DNA of 64,000 nucleotides from Rallus limicola (Eukaryota; Chordata; Aves; Gruiformes; Rallidae). This document shows positions 44,566 through 56,368 of this stretch, piece by piece. The stretch is from assembly GCA_022605955.1 (NCBI GenBank), contig JAKCOZ010000082.1, forward strand, positions 1,470,940 through 1,534,939, written 5' to 3'. The notes under the pieces are model-generated. The model was not told the origin of the DNA. It searched no databases and was given only the letters and a program-made list of their open reading frames with translations. Position numbers and translations under genes: made by a program. Each line of letters begins with the position of its first letter. Position 1 is the stretch's first letter.

Positions 44566-47190
44566 TCAGCCTGCAACCGGCTCCCAGCGCCGGACCTGGG
44601 GCTGGAGGGCAGGATCTCCCACCCCAAGGGGTGTCCCGGGTTGGGGCAAGTGCCCTCTGTGTTCAGCGCCCGTAGAGGCGGGAGCTTAGCGGGATTCGGT
44701 GAGGGATCAGACATTTATCTGGATAATGAGGATGTCTAGACTGATAAGAAGAAGGGTTAAATTGGCTCAGGGCCTGATTCTGCTTCGGCGTGCGGTTCGC
44801 GTGGCTCGGCACACACCCCATCACCCTCAGGAGCGACTTGTGGGCCAAACTGGGACCATTTGAGGGTGCATGTCTTCTTCTTCCCAGTTTTTTAAGCTGA
44901 GGTGTTGCCAAGATCCTTAACCCCTGCAAGGTGGAGGGGAGAAGAAGACTGAGAAACGTTTAACATCCTCAAACGGGCTTCTCCTGAGCTCCTCTTTTTC
45001 TGCCTCAGCCATGCCCTCGCTGGCTCCTCACTCTCCATGGACCAAACCCCGTGGCCACCACCCTCCAGCAACCCGCCAGGACCATGAGTTTGGGACTGAG
45101 CCATCAGACTGAGCTGGACAAACGGGCCTTGGGCAGAAAGACAGCTCTCATCAACTTCAGCGACCCTCCAAACACCTTCACCCAGGGAGAAGAAGGAATG
45201 GATGGAAAAGAGCATCTTCTTTCTCACTGGCCGCATCTGCTCCTCACCCCAAGGCAAAGCTTCGTGTTGGGGACTTGCGGGTTCCAGCAGCCCCCATGGT
45301 TTCCCCCCACCCCAGACCAGGTGTGATGCCAGCCCTTTGTGTCCCACTCCTGAAGCTCCATGGCCAAGAGCAGCGTCCTGGGTGAAGCTTGAGTAGTGAC
45401 AGGACTTTTGAGGAGCAGAGAGCAACAGGGACAGCCACGCGTGCTGGGGCAGGAGGTGGAGCAGGAATCACACATGGACCCTCGGTCAGGTGGAGTGGGT
45501 GCTGCAGGTGGCCTTCCAGGGCTCTCTCCTCTATGGAGACATCACATCACACAAAAACTGAGGAATTTAATACCTGCACCCTCCCACCAAACTCAGTTGA
45601 GATTGGTCAACAGGCTCAGACCAACACACAAGCCCTGGGCTCAGGCGTGACTTTGCCTCCCTTGGGGAGCGAAACACCCCCTCTCCTAGCTGTGAGATGC
45701 TTCCAGAAGGATCTGGAATTGCAGAGAGCAAGCACATGTGAAGACCCAGAGGTGTTGCCTGCGTTGCTGTGCCAAGAGCCCCTTTGCTGACTGCAGCTGG
45801 TGGTGGACAAGGTCTTCACTGCACAGCATGAGTGAGGTCCAGCTCACTCCGAATTGCTCAGCGGTCCCGCAGGAGTCTGTCTAGGCAGATCCAGGGGGAT
45901 AATACCTCAGGGAAACCCCAGCCCTGATTTAGATGCCTGCATGAGAGCTGAACTGTTGGGAAAAGCGGGTCCTTGCCATCAGCACTGAACCTCTGGAGAA
46001 GCATCAGCTGTCGCTGGGCTGGCACAAGCAACTTAAAACACCTCAACAAGCTGCAAAGGTGGGCTGTCCTCCAAACTGGGACATCCATCCAGGCTGCTGT
46101 GCCAACAGCAGCACCAAGAGCACCCAGGTGTGTCCCAGTGACTGTGCACGGCCTCCATCCCACCCCAAAACACCCTCCCGCAACCTCCACCGCAAGACTA
46201 AAATGAGTAGCAGGAGGAAGAGCTCCAAGAGTATGATGGGGTGGCTAAAGCATCCCTGAGGCAGCATGTGCAATGGAATGACTTTCCTCATCTCTGGCAC
46301 AACATGCAGCAAGGAGGCAGTGGGGAAAAAGGAAGGGAGGGAGGGAGGAAGAGGAAGGCGCTCAAATGCAGCATCGGGGCTGGTCTAGAGAAGAAGAACC
46401 TGGGCTGTGCCACAGACATGGTCAAACTGGTTATGAAGACATGGAAAAGTCGATGACCACGCACACTGCCCCCACCCAAGACTCAGAAACTGCCTTGGCT
46501 ACACGTAAAGAGTGAGATTTAAGGGGAATAAATTGCCTTTTGCATCTATTTGTGGGTGCGTGGTGTGGGCGCTGTATCGGTGTCACCGTTCTTTGGCACA
46601 GAGGGGTGATGCCCTGACCTTCCACTCCACGTGAGGGTATCCAAACCCACGCTTCGGAGCTCTTTGTTGGCCAAAAACCAGGGCAGCAGCCACATCTGTG
46701 TTCCTGAAGGGCACTGGGGTTTTCATTGGGCTTCACTCCCAGCTATCAACCTTCCTTGTTTGCAGTTAAAAGCATCCATGGTTGGAAAGAGCTGAGCCTC
46801 CAAGCAGGGAGATGTTGGATGGATGAAGAGAGCGGGCTTATAGGTCAGGAAATTAGATCCACCCCTCTGGTTTCACCCTGACATGGGTTGGTTTGACTCC
46901 ACAACTCAGGTACTCATCTGGAAACTGGAATCATGGCACATCCCCCTCCCTGGACAGACCCATAACGATTTCCCTGCTCACCTGTGAGGGTTAAGAGGAG
47001 ACAGGTGAGTCCCTTGGATGGGGGCAGTGTAGTTCTGTACAGGATTTCCTTGGGTGGAACCACGGGCACACACGCGACCATGCAGCGAATCCAACACATC
47101 CTGGACACGCTGGGGTTGCACGTGCACCCTCTGGCCAGCACACAGACCTTGGGTTTGAGATGTCCAGGAAGCATCTGACTTACTGCAGAT
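44566..47190. other. Intergenic sequence without a recognised gene
   Basis: Nothing recognised on either strand. Confidence 0.55.
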
Positions 47191-47191
47191 A

Positions 47192-47771
47192 CAGAATCAC
47201 AGGATCACAGGGGTTGGAAGGGGCCTCCAGAGCCCATGGGGTCCAACCCCCTGCCAAAGCAGGGTCCCTAGGACAGGGCACACAGGGCGGTGTCCAGACA
47301 GGGCTGGAATCTCTCCAGAGAAGGAGACTCCACACCCCCTGGGCAGCCTGGCCCAGGGCTCCCTCACCCTCACTGGGGAAAAGTTCTTCCCCAGGTTGGT
47401 GCAGAACTCCCTGTGCTCCAACTTGAGCCCATCGCCCCTTGTCCTGTCCCCACAGACACTGAGCAGAGGCTGCCCATGTCCCCCTGTGTCCCACCCTTCA
47501 GCTCTTGATCCCCAGGGATCAGATCCCCTCTCAGTCTCTTCTCTCCAGGCTGAACAGCCCCAGCTCCCTCAGCCTTTCCTCACAGGGGAGATGCTCCAGG
47601 CCCTTCAGCATCTCCATATCCCTCCTCTGGCCTCTCTCCAGGAGATCCCTGTCCCTTTTATCCCAGGGAGCCCAGCAACACTCCAGGTGGGGCCTGAGCA
47701 GGGCAGAGAGAGGGGGAGGATCCCCTCCTGTGACCTGCTGCTCACACTCCTCTTGATGCCCCCCCAGGAAG
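47192..47771 (-). mobile_element. CR1 LINE fragment
   Basis: CAGAATCACAGGATCACAGG, then GGTTGGAAGGGGCCTCCAGA and CCAACCCCCTGCCAAAGCAG on the plus strand, i.e. a minus-oriented CR1 3' end of about 580 bp, a different subfamily from the intron 1 copies. Inside, TCCCTCAGCCTTTCCTCACA and CTCTGGCCTCTCTCCAGG are typical CR1 blocks. 5'-truncated. Confidence 0.9.
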
Positions 47772-48532
47772 CCAGGAAGCCGCTCAGAGCTCACATGGGA
47801 AACACGACAGCAGCTCCGCCGGGATGATGTGGATTCAGATGCACCAACGTGGCCAAAACCCAAACATCTCCCACCAGATGAAGTACAGGAGAGGACAAGG
47901 AAACGTGCAGTGATCCCAATGTCTGAGAAACTCCAGTTGGGAATTACCTACGTGCAGAAGATGGGTTTTCCTTGGAAAACAAGATACTTGTAGGAGCAGC
48001 AGGAATAAGGAGAAAGCTTCACTCTGAGAATGAACCCCCCTTTTGACCACAAACTCAAAACCATGCAGACTCCAAGTTGAAGGAGTTTCATCCACCACCT
48101 TCAGGCACTTTTTTCCAAAGACCAACCCCAAACCTCATGCCCAGAAGTCCAAAACATCCGTGATAGAGCCTGCACATGGCTCAGCCCCACTGCCAGATTG
48201 TCCCTGTAGCTTAGCTCTCCATCTGCAGCCAAGCTGCTGAGCTCTTAACAAAATTGAGGGGTTTTTAAATCTGGTCTTCTGGGCCTGATCCCATGGACCT
48301 GGACTCACCAGAACCAATGGACTTGGAGGAGCTTTGGATCAAAGCTTGGCGGTAATTTACTTATCTCCTCGAAGAGCTTAATTAACAACTGTTTGCAAAG
48401 CACTTTAGGATCCCTGCATGGAGAGGAAGATACTTCTTGCCATTGGTCCCAGGGACAGCGCAAAGAGGTTTAAAATCGATGGGTCGCTCCACTGACGGGG
48501 CTGCAGTGACCAACTGGAGATATTCCAGACCC

Positions 48533-48977
48533 GTCTGGACGCCGACCTATGTGACCAGGTCTGGGGAAGGGGCTGGAGGGCAAATCCTCTGAGGAGCAGC
48601 TGAGGGAGCTGGGGGTTTTGAGGCTGGAGAAGAGGAGGCTGAGGGGAGACCTTCTCCCCACCTCCCCTGCCCTGCCAGGAGGGTGCAGAGAGGTGGGCGC
48701 TGGTCTCTTCAGCCAGGGGACAGGAGCTGGGACAAGGGGCAATGGGCTCAAGCTGCCCCAGGGCAGGGTCAGCTCAGCTGGGAGGGCAAAGTTCTTCCCT
48801 GGCAGAGTTGTGGGGCTGTGGCCCAGGCTGCCCAGGGAGGGGCTGAGTCCCCTTCCCTGGGGGTGTTGAACAGAGGGGAGATGAGGTGCTCAGGGATCTG
48901 GTTCAGCACAGGATGGGAATGGTTGGACTTGAGGATCTTAAAGGGCTTTTCCAGCCTGGTGATCCTGTGATTCTGTG
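48533..48977 (+). mobile_element. CR1 LINE fragment
   Basis: Plus orientation: GAGGAGCAGCTGAGGGAGCT, GGCTGGAGAAGAGGAGGCTG and the 3' end TTCCAGCCTGGTGATCCTGTGATTCTGTG. It is about 445 bp and 5'-truncated, immediately followed by a second CR1 tail. Confidence 0.9.
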
Positions 48978-49067
48978 CCCTGTCCTAGGGACCCTGCTTT
49001 GGCAGGGGGTTGGACCCGATGAGCTCTGGAGGCCCCTTCCAACCCCTGTGATCCTGTGAGTCTGTGA
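48978..49067 (+). mobile_element. Short CR1 3'-end fragment joined to the previous CR1
   Basis: About 90 bp, CCCTGTCCTAGGGACCCTGC to CCCCTTCCAACCCCTGTGATCCTGTGAGTCTGTGA, almost identical to the reverse complement of the first 90 bp of the copy at 47192. It starts exactly at the tail of the preceding CR1. Confidence 0.85.
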
Positions 49068-49308
49068 ACCCTTGGGTGGGTTGGCTCCATGGAGGGCAGA
49101 TTCATTTCCAAGCCTCACACCACAGGATGTGGCCAAGCACAAGTGGCTGCCGGATGAGATTGTGGGTTCCAAAGCTCCAGGTACCTACAGGGAGCAAGGG
49201 ACCTTCTCCAGCTGTTGAGTGTTTGGGATACTCATGTTTCACAACGTGGCTGAGCAGGGATTGAAATGAGCTGCCTGGAGACGAGGAGGGGATGTCTTGG
49301 GGCTGTCA

Positions 49309-49603
49309 CAGTGATGTTACCCCAGCTTCTGTGGTGATGCTATCCCTGCTTACATGGTGATATGACCCCAGCTTCCATATGGTGCTGGTACCCCAGGTTC
49401 CATGTGGTGCTGGTACCCCAGCTTCCATATGGTGCTGGTACCCCAGCTTCCATGGTGATGTTACCCCAGCTTCCGTGGTGATGTTACCCTAATTTCTGTG
49501 GTGATGTTACCCCAGCTTCCATGCTGATGTCACCCCAGCTTCCATATGGTGATGCTACCCCAGCTTCTGTGCTGATGTCACCCCAGCTTCTCTCTGATGT
49601 GAA
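49309..49603. repeat. Minisatellite, 21-25-bp units
   Basis: About 12 units of the type GATGTTACCCCAGCTTCCAT, with variants CTGATGTCACCCC and GTGCTGGTACCCC. Confidence 0.9.
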
Positions 49604-51069
49604 AGGAAAACAAAGAAAAGCCCACAAAGGCGCCGTGGGCACGAGGAGCATCAGCGCTGCCCTGCTGCTCACACCACCCTCGGCTTTGCGCAGTGAGGAT
49701 GCTCACCCAGCATGAACGCTTCTCTTCCAAAATACATCCTTCCCCCCAGGCTCAGGAACTTGGGGGGGGAAGAGGGATGCAGGACTGGGAAGTGCCAAAC
49801 TTTGCTCCGCGTTGCTGACACGAATTCCCCTGGGGAGTTTCTCTCCTGCATTTGCTGCTGGCACCACCTCAGCCAGCACCACCTTTCCTCCTGCCTTCTG
49901 GGGGGGGGCTCTCTCTGACAAGTCAGGGTGCCCAGAGCCCCCTCCCCACTGGCTCTGGCACCCACAGCAGTCAGAGTTCCTCCCTCTCCTTTGAACACTG
50001 CAACTTATTGCTGAGGAAAGGGGTGAGAAGCATGTGATGCCGCTACACGATCCCAACCTCTCCGCTTGGCCGACGCTTCCGTCATCCCTGGTTTTAATTA
50101 ATACTCTTTTCTTTCCCCCCCCCCTTTTTTTTTTTTTCCTTGACAGTTAATTCAGGGATGGGGATTTTAAAAACCAGTTGCAAATAACAACTTTTTAAAC
50201 TAGAAACACCGTGTTTCTGCCCAAAACCTCAGCAAGGATATTTACAGAGGGGATGTAGCCATGCATGGTCTACACCCCATAGCAAACCACCCAGCTCACA
50301 ATCCAAAACTACCTGGGACCCAAAGAAATCACCTTTCCCTCCCATACCCAGCGAGCTGCAAACATTCAAGCCTCCAACAGCCCCATGATCTGAGCCCTGG
50401 TGATCTCTTCCAGCTCACCGAGGCGCTTGGCAGCGCTAACTTTAACCTGAATTACTACCCAAATCCAGCTTCCCCAGAGGGCAGCGATGCCAGACAGTAG
50501 GTAAGATCATTCCTAAGCAGTTGCTATCACTGGGAGGAGGATCAAAGTCTTGGTTGGAGCCCAGCTACGCCCCCAAAAATGTTGTATGAACCAAGAAACG
50601 TTGATATCAGGGACCCATCAGGATTACTCACAGCCTTTGCTGCCAATTCCTGCAGGTTTTTCTCCCAGCGTTCCCGTTTGCCCGAAATTCCCAGCTCCCT
50701 GAGTCACAGGAACAGGCCCAAATGGGAATTGTGCACGTTTCAAAGTAAGTTGCTAGACCTTGTGGCTGTGAGGGAAGTGAGGTGATGTAACTGGAGAGAA
50801 ATCCAGAAGTCCCAGGCGACGGCAAGTGAAATTAGTCGTTATTTTTTGGGGGGAAATCACACAAACTTTGCTGTTTGCTTTACGATTCCTGGGCCTGGTT
50901 TGTGGTGTTTGGAAGTTTGGGGCTGGAGCTTTGCAGGTCTTTTCTTCCCCCTCCCCCCCCTCCTCCTCCTCTTCACTCCCCCTCCTCCCCTTTTCCTGTT
51001 AGGATTTTGAGGGACACTTTCTTTTCTTGAAAAGGTCCAGGACAGAGCTTAAAATGGAGGTTGGAAGGG

Positions 51070-51070
<1 letters not shown>

Positions 51071-51114
<44 letters not shown>

Positions 51115-51118
51115 ACAC
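51071..51118. repeat. (AC)n microsatellite
   Basis: About 20 AC units with one T interruption. Other CA runs are at 23552-23578 and 30870-30902. Confidence 0.95.
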
Positions 51119-51279
51119 CCCCTTCCAAAAAATGACACAATGCCTCCAGACCCATCATCTTCATCAGCTCAGTGAGCGGGGTCAAACGGTGAGAAGTCGA
51201 AAACGCTGCTCCCTGACTCACAATGGTTCCCAACAACACCCCAACACGCCTGTTCGCCCACAGGGGTGCACCCACGAGG

Positions 51280-51440
51280 ATGCACCCGCACCATCAACAC
51301 ACCCACGTGCGCAAACACACGCGCACAAGACACACGCGTCACGCGTTGCGTGTGTTGCTGCCAGCACACGCTTGCCACGCGGGTGCGGGCTGTACGTGCC
51401 CGCCTTTCACACGCGTGCGCCTGTAGCACACGCGCTCGCG
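51280..51440. repeat. CACGCG-rich alternating purine-pyrimidine patch
   Basis: Dense CACACGCG, ACGCGT and GTGCG motifs over 160 bp, CpG-rich and largely alternating purine-pyrimidine, without a downstream exon. Confidence 0.7.
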
Positions 51441-52244
51441 CGGCTGTTTTCCCGTGGTTTTAAGGGGGTGTGAGCCACCATCAGCCTGTGTGCCTGGCTG
51501 TAGCGGGCAGGCACACATGTCAACACCCAAATGTAAGGGCTACAGGCGGGGTTTGTCCATACAACAGCCATGTGGCACCCGGGGCTGAGCACACCCATCC
51601 CAACCGCTCCACCCGACGTGTGCGGCACACGGGCGCGGAGCCGCGATCCATCCCAACGAAACACAGATGCCACCTCTTAGGTGAAGGAACACACCCCAAA
51701 CTTCCAGCCTTTCCCACGTCCCATCCCCAAATCCCATCCCCATGCGGAGGTTAAAGCCAAACCCAGGAGTAATTCAAGACACTGCTCCACAACCACGACC
51801 AAAACGAGCCAGCCACATGAAAAGCAGCAGCGTGAGGTGGGTTCTTGTGTTCTTACCAAAGCTCCTTTCCTTTTTCTCTTGGTTTGGTTTATTTTAAACA
51901 CAAACCAAGCACCACAAGCTCTAAAACCCCACAGCAACTCTGCTCCAGGTCCTGGAGCCAAGGGAACCTGTCACTACCAGCTCTGCTGCCCAGTGTCCCA
52001 GCATCTCAGTGACTTTGTGCTATGGGTGAAGGAAACCTGGATGCCAAAGCAAAAGGAAAGCAAAATTCCCATATCCCGAAGTGCCTGGGCAAACTTGCAG
52101 GGAAAGCTATAGCAACACCTTACCGTCTGAGTCAGTGGATGAGACATTTCCTTGTGCTGGGTGCCCCATCTGCTTAGTTCATCTGCAAGCTGAGATCTTC
52201 TGCTTGTAGACCCAGAAAAGGGAGGGGAGGAGTGGTGGTGGGGA

Positions 52245-52262
52245 GGGGGGGGGGGGGGGGGG
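52245..52262. repeat. G18 homopolymer
   Basis: A run of 18 G within GGTGGGGAGGG; a G-quadruplex candidate and an assembly-risk site. Confidence 0.9.
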
Positions 52263-53589
52263 AGAAGAGAGAGAAACCTTGCTGTAAGGATCTGAGAGCC
52301 AGAGAGAGGAAATCATACAAAATACAGTGGGGGGTAGAAAATTCCTGCCTCGGTGACAAGGCATCAGTGCCACCACCCCCCCACACCCCCCCCAACCTCC
52401 AGCTCTGTCCCCAGCCAGAGCCGCAGACATTGCCTCTGCCAGAGCTGCAGTGCAATGTGGCTCGATGGGAGCCTCGCATCTTTCTGCATTGTCTCTCTCC
52501 AGTGTAAGCTCATGCAATCTCATTTCATGAGAGAGACATCTGGTTTGATTCAAAGGGAAGAAAGGGGAAGAGGGGAAGAAAACGCACACTCACACACAGC
52601 CCAGCCTGGCTGGCGGGGAGCTGGGAAGCTATTTTCAATGCTTCCCTCCACGTTAATTCGCTCCTCATTTCAATGAGAAAAGCTAGCCGAGGGAGCAGGG
52701 CTGTCCCATGGCTCTCCCCCAGCATCCCCAGTTTGCAAGGGGGGGCTTTGCTGGGGCAAGGAGCCAAGGGTGGGGAGGCTGAACCCCGGCAGCCCTGCCA
52801 AGGCTCGCTGCTCCTGCGCCTGGAGCTGCCGCCATGCCTTGGGGGGCCAGGGGGTTACCTCTTCTCCTCTCTTTCCATGATTCCTGGTGGTGTTGGATGT
52901 GTGGGTTTGGCCCTCAAATGCTGGTGACTTTGGTTGGGGGTCTTCCCATCACAAGTCTGAAGCCCCTATGTCTGGGGAGGGGCTGGGACCTCTTCAACAG
53001 CCGTGCCCCCCTTCACAGGAGCATGAAGCCAGCAAGGTGCCTGCCTATGGGAGGTAGGCTCGTCCCTTCAGGACCTTGCCCTCATGCCCACCTCCTCACC
53101 ATTCACCCCATCAACCCCAGCGCTGCTGCCAGCCATGGGCCACCCATTCTGCCTTGAGGTGTCCCTGCCCAGCTGCTGCCCCTCCTGTAGGTCCCCCCCC
53201 AGCTCACTGGATCTCTAGGCACTGCTCCGCAGCACCCCTCATGGGTGGGCAGTGGCAGGGCCCCACACAGGCCCTGCTAGATGGGGTGCACGCTGACAGG
53301 TCCCCATGCTGTCCCCCAACACCTGTGAGCCCCCCATGCTGGGGAGCACTTAGCGGGGCCCCACACAGGCCCTTTCCACCCATGGTTCTTCTGGTCCAGA
53401 ATGGATGCTCTTGGGTCCCCATGCCCTCCTCCTCTTCTTGGGGACCCTGCATGCCTGGGGTATGCACGGAGGGTGTCCATACAGCTCCCTCCCCCCATTT
53501 CAAGACAGGGCCCCACACAGCCCCCCGAAATAATTCATTGCACGGTGGACCTTGCATCACCCTCCAGCTGTTCATTGTGGTCCCCATGT

Positions 53590-54180
53590 AGCCCCCTTCA
53601 CCTACAGCACAACAGGAGTGTCCCCCCCTCAGCACTCCCCCACTCGTGGCACAGCAGGTCCCCACGCAGCCCCCTCCACCCCCAGCACAGCAGGTCCCCA
53701 CGCAGCTCACTCAACCCACTCGTTGCACGGCGGGTCCCTGCACAGCCCCTTCCCCACAGCACAAAGCATCCCCCCCTCCCCCTGCAACGCCGTGGAGACC
53801 CCACATGGCCACCTCCAACCCGTGTCACAGCGGGTCCCCACGCAGCCCCCTCCCCCTCCAATACAGCAGGTCCCCACGCACCCCACCCGACTCACTCATT
53901 GCACGGTGGGTCCCCGCGCAGCCCCTTCCCCACAGCACAAAGCCTCCTCCACCCGTGACACCGTGGGGTCCCCGCACAGCCCCCTCCTCCCGTGTCACAG
54001 CGGGTCCCCACGCAGCCCACTCAACCCACTCGTTGCGCGAAGGTCCCCGAGCAGCCCCTTCCCCACAGCACAAAGCATCCCTCCTCGGCCCCCTCCACCC
54101 GCGACACCCTGGGGTCCCGGCACGGCCCCCTCCGCCCGTGTCACAGCGGGTCCCCACGCAGCCCCCCTTCCTCCACCCGC
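53590..54180. repeat. Minisatellite directly upstream of the MEX3A CpG island
   Basis: Irregular repeats of GTCACAGCGGGTCCCCACGC, CAGCCCCTTCCCCACAGCAC and CTCAACCCACTCGTTGC blocks (the last at 53711 and 54021, with a variant near 53887). Plus-strand frames remain open and run into exon 1 of MEX3A by chance. Confidence 0.88.
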
Positions 54181-54270
54181 GGGTACCCCCCCACCCCACG
54201 TCCACCCCCCCCCCCGTCCACCCGCGGGCCGCTGCCGGCGCGCCGGAGGGGGTGTGCGCGGCGGCCGGGG

Positions 54271-54290
54271 ACTACATCCCCCAGCAGTCC
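54271..54290 (+). promoter_or_regulatory. ZNF143/THAP11-like promoter motif
   Basis: ACTACATCCCCCAGCAGTCC resembles the ZNF143 SBS motif (ACTACAAnTCCCAGmnTGC), sharing ACTACA and CCCAGCA at the right spacing. It lies 420 bp before the MEX3A ATG inside the CpG island, where such sites usually act. Confidence 0.5.
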
Positions 54291-54710
54291 GCGGGCCGGG
54301 GCAGCCTCCCGCTGCGCCCAGCCGCCTTCAAACAAAAGAGTTTTCCCCCCGCGGGGCTCCGCGCCGCCCCGCGCCCCGCCGGCCCTCCGCACACCCCGCC
54401 GGCGGCTGGGAGCCGGGGGCGGAGGCGGCGGCGGGGGGACCCCGGCGGGCTGGAAGTGCCTGGGCGAGGGAGCTCGGGTTACAGAGAGAAAGGGGCTTGG
54501 CCAGGCAGAGGGGAGGTGGGCGGAGGGTCCTTTTCTCTGTCTGTTTCTCTCCCTCTGCCTTTTTTTTTTTCCCTTCTCCCTCCCGAGCTCTTTGTGTCCC
54601 CCCCACCCCCCCCCCCCCACCCCACTCCCCTCCTCTCGCTCTCACACCCCCCCCCCCCCCCTCCCCAACCAACCACCACCACCCAACCCCCTCTCAAGTC
54701 TTTGTTAGCC

Positions 54711-55179
54711 ATGCCTAGCCTGGTAGTACCAGGGATAATGGAAAGGAACGGGGGTTTCGGCGATTTAGGCTGTTTCGGTGGGAGCGGCAAAGACAGAGCG
54801 CTGCTGGAGGATGACCGGGCGCTGCAGCTCGCCCTGGACCAGCTCTGCCTGCTGGGGCTAGGCGAGCCTTCCTCCTCCTCCTCCTCCTCCGCCGTGGTGC
54901 TGGTGGAGGACAGCAACAACAACAACAATAACCCGCCGCCGCCGCCGCCGCAGCAGCCCCCGCCGCCGCCGCCGCCGCCGCAGCAGCAGCCGCCGCCGCC
55001 GCCGCCGCCTCCTCCACCGGCCCCGAAGGGTTCGTCGGCGCCCAGCGCCGGGGCGGCGGAGCCCAAGTTGTGCGCGCTGTACAAGGAGGCCGAGCTGCGG
55101 CTCAAGAGCAGCTCCAACACCACCGAGTGCGTCCCGGTGCCCAGCTCCGAGCACGTGGCCGAGATCGTGGGCCGGCAAG
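54711..55179 (+). CDS. MEX3A: MEX3A first coding exon (partial gene, runs off right edge)
   Basis: The exon encodes residues 1-156 plus one base, starting MPSLVVPGIMERNGGFG. MEX3A is a cytoplasmic and nuclear RNA-binding protein with two KH domains and a C-terminal RING finger. Seen here: an acidic helical stretch (LLEDDRALQLALDQLCLLGL, 31-50), Ser7 (54-60), Asn6 (69-74), a Pro/Gln run (75-103), then KLCALYKEAELRLK and TTECVPVPSSEHVAEIVGRQ, the start of KH1. The donor is CAAG|GTGAGC (GT at 55180-55181), so the KH1 GxxG loop (GRQ-G) is split by the intron. The next exon is not in the window. The reading frame stays open upstream to 53646, but that stretch is minisatellite and not conserved coding. 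Confidence 0.95.
54933..55019 (+). repeat. CCG/CAG trinucleotide repeat coding a Pro/Gln tract in MEX3A
   Basis: Mostly CCG codons with CAG and CCT interruptions encode 29 residues of Pro and Gln (P6 Q2 P8 Q3 P10). AAC/AAT repeats coding Asn6 lie directly before it (54915-54932), and TCC repeats coding Ser7 lie at 54870-54890. The length is likely to vary between individuals. Confidence 0.9.
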
Positions 55180-56290
55180 GTGAGCGCCGGGGCGCCGGTC
55201 CCCGCCCGGCCGCCGGTGTCCGTCCCCGTCCCGTGTCCCCGCTCTTCCTCCCCCCCCCCCTTCTCCTCCTCCTCCTCCCCCCCAACCCCCCCACCCCCCA
55301 CCCCTTCCCCCGCCCGGCCGGGCTCTTTCCTCGGGAAACTTCCCCCGCCGCCCGTGGCATCCCTGCGGCCGGGAGGGCTGGGGGGACCGCCCCGCCGGGG
55401 GGCCCCGCCAACTTCCCCCGGGCTCGCCCCTCGCCGCTCCCTCCCTCCCTCCCCATTGTTCGGGGCCGGAGCCGGGCGGGGACCCGCACCCCGGCCGGTT
55501 CAGCCCTGCCGGGGACAAAGCGGAGGGGGCGGCCCCGCCATCCACACCCCCCCTACACACACACACCCCTAACCCCGGGCGGAGCGGGACTCGCGGGGGG
55601 CTGCGGACGGGGGTGTCCGCTGCTCTGGCGGGGGGTCGTTGGGGAGGATGGGGATGGGGGGGGGGGGTGAATCTATAGGAATGCCAGCGTGGGCTGCTTG
55701 TCCGGTTGTCTGCACCGGAGAGATCATCGCTTCTCCGGTTCTGCGAAAGAGCCGTTCCTGAGCCGCGCTCCCCGCCCTCCTCCTCCTCCTCCTCCTCCTC
55801 CTCCTTTATTTAAAAAATAATGAAATAAAATTAAAATTTATTTAAAAAAAAAAATAAAATCAAGCGGGGGGAGGGAGGAAATAAAAGGATCCCGAGTGGC
55901 TCCCGGTGGCCCCAGCTTCCTCGCACCCCGGCTCGGCGGGGAGGGAGAGAGAGGGAAAAAAAATCCCCTTTGTTGGGTACGGCGGAGCGAGGGGGTGTGG
56001 TGCTGCCGGGCCGGGCGGGCTGCGGGCCTAACCCGGCTCCTCACCCAGCGATTCATGGAAGTTGAACTCCTTTTCTGCAGACATGTGACTGCGGGGTGTG
56101 TGTGTGTGTGTGTGTGAGGGGGGTGGGGGGACACAGGGACACGGGACACGACACCCCGGAACGGGCAGTTCCCCCCCCCCCCGGTCCCGCGTAACCCCGC
56201 AGCCGCCCGCGCTCCGCCGCGGGGATGCTTTTGTTCTCCGTGCGGAGCGAGGTGGGATGGAGGAGGGCTTTGAAGGGAAAAAAATAATAA

Positions 56291-56292
56291 AT

Positions 56293-56325
<33 letters not shown>

Positions 56326-56328
56326 CAC
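56291..56328. repeat. TA/CA microsatellite in MEX3A intron 1
   Basis: About 14 TA units followed by CA units. Confidence 0.93.
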
Positions 56329-56368
56329 ACCCACTCTTAAGTCACCCCCTCGCCCACCCACCCAATCT

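Larger units (their letters stand above)
49604..53589. other. Intergenic sequence upstream of MEX3A
   Basis: No gene is recognised. It holds an AC microsatellite (51071-51118), a CpG/CACGCG-rich patch (51280-51440), an 18-G run (52245-52262) and, near 52500-52560, TCATTTCATGAGAG and GATTCAAAGGG (a TCF/LEF-type core). Confidence 0.55.
54180..56250 (+). promoter_or_regulatory. MEX3A CpG-island promoter, 5' UTR and exon 1
   Basis: CpG-dense sequence covers the upstream region, exon 1 and the start of intron 1. There is no TATA box. The 5' UTR just before the ATG (about 54537-54710) is nearly all pyrimidine, with long C runs and a T11 run. A ZNF143-like motif lies at 54271-54290. The start site was not determined. 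By analogy with human, where LMNA has transcripts starting close to MEX3A, the island could be bidirectional; that is inference. Confidence 0.7.

Noticed and set aside
53646..54710. In-frame upstream extension of MEX3A
   Set aside because: It is upstream minisatellite and 5' UTR; the conserved MEX3A start MPSLVV is at 54711.
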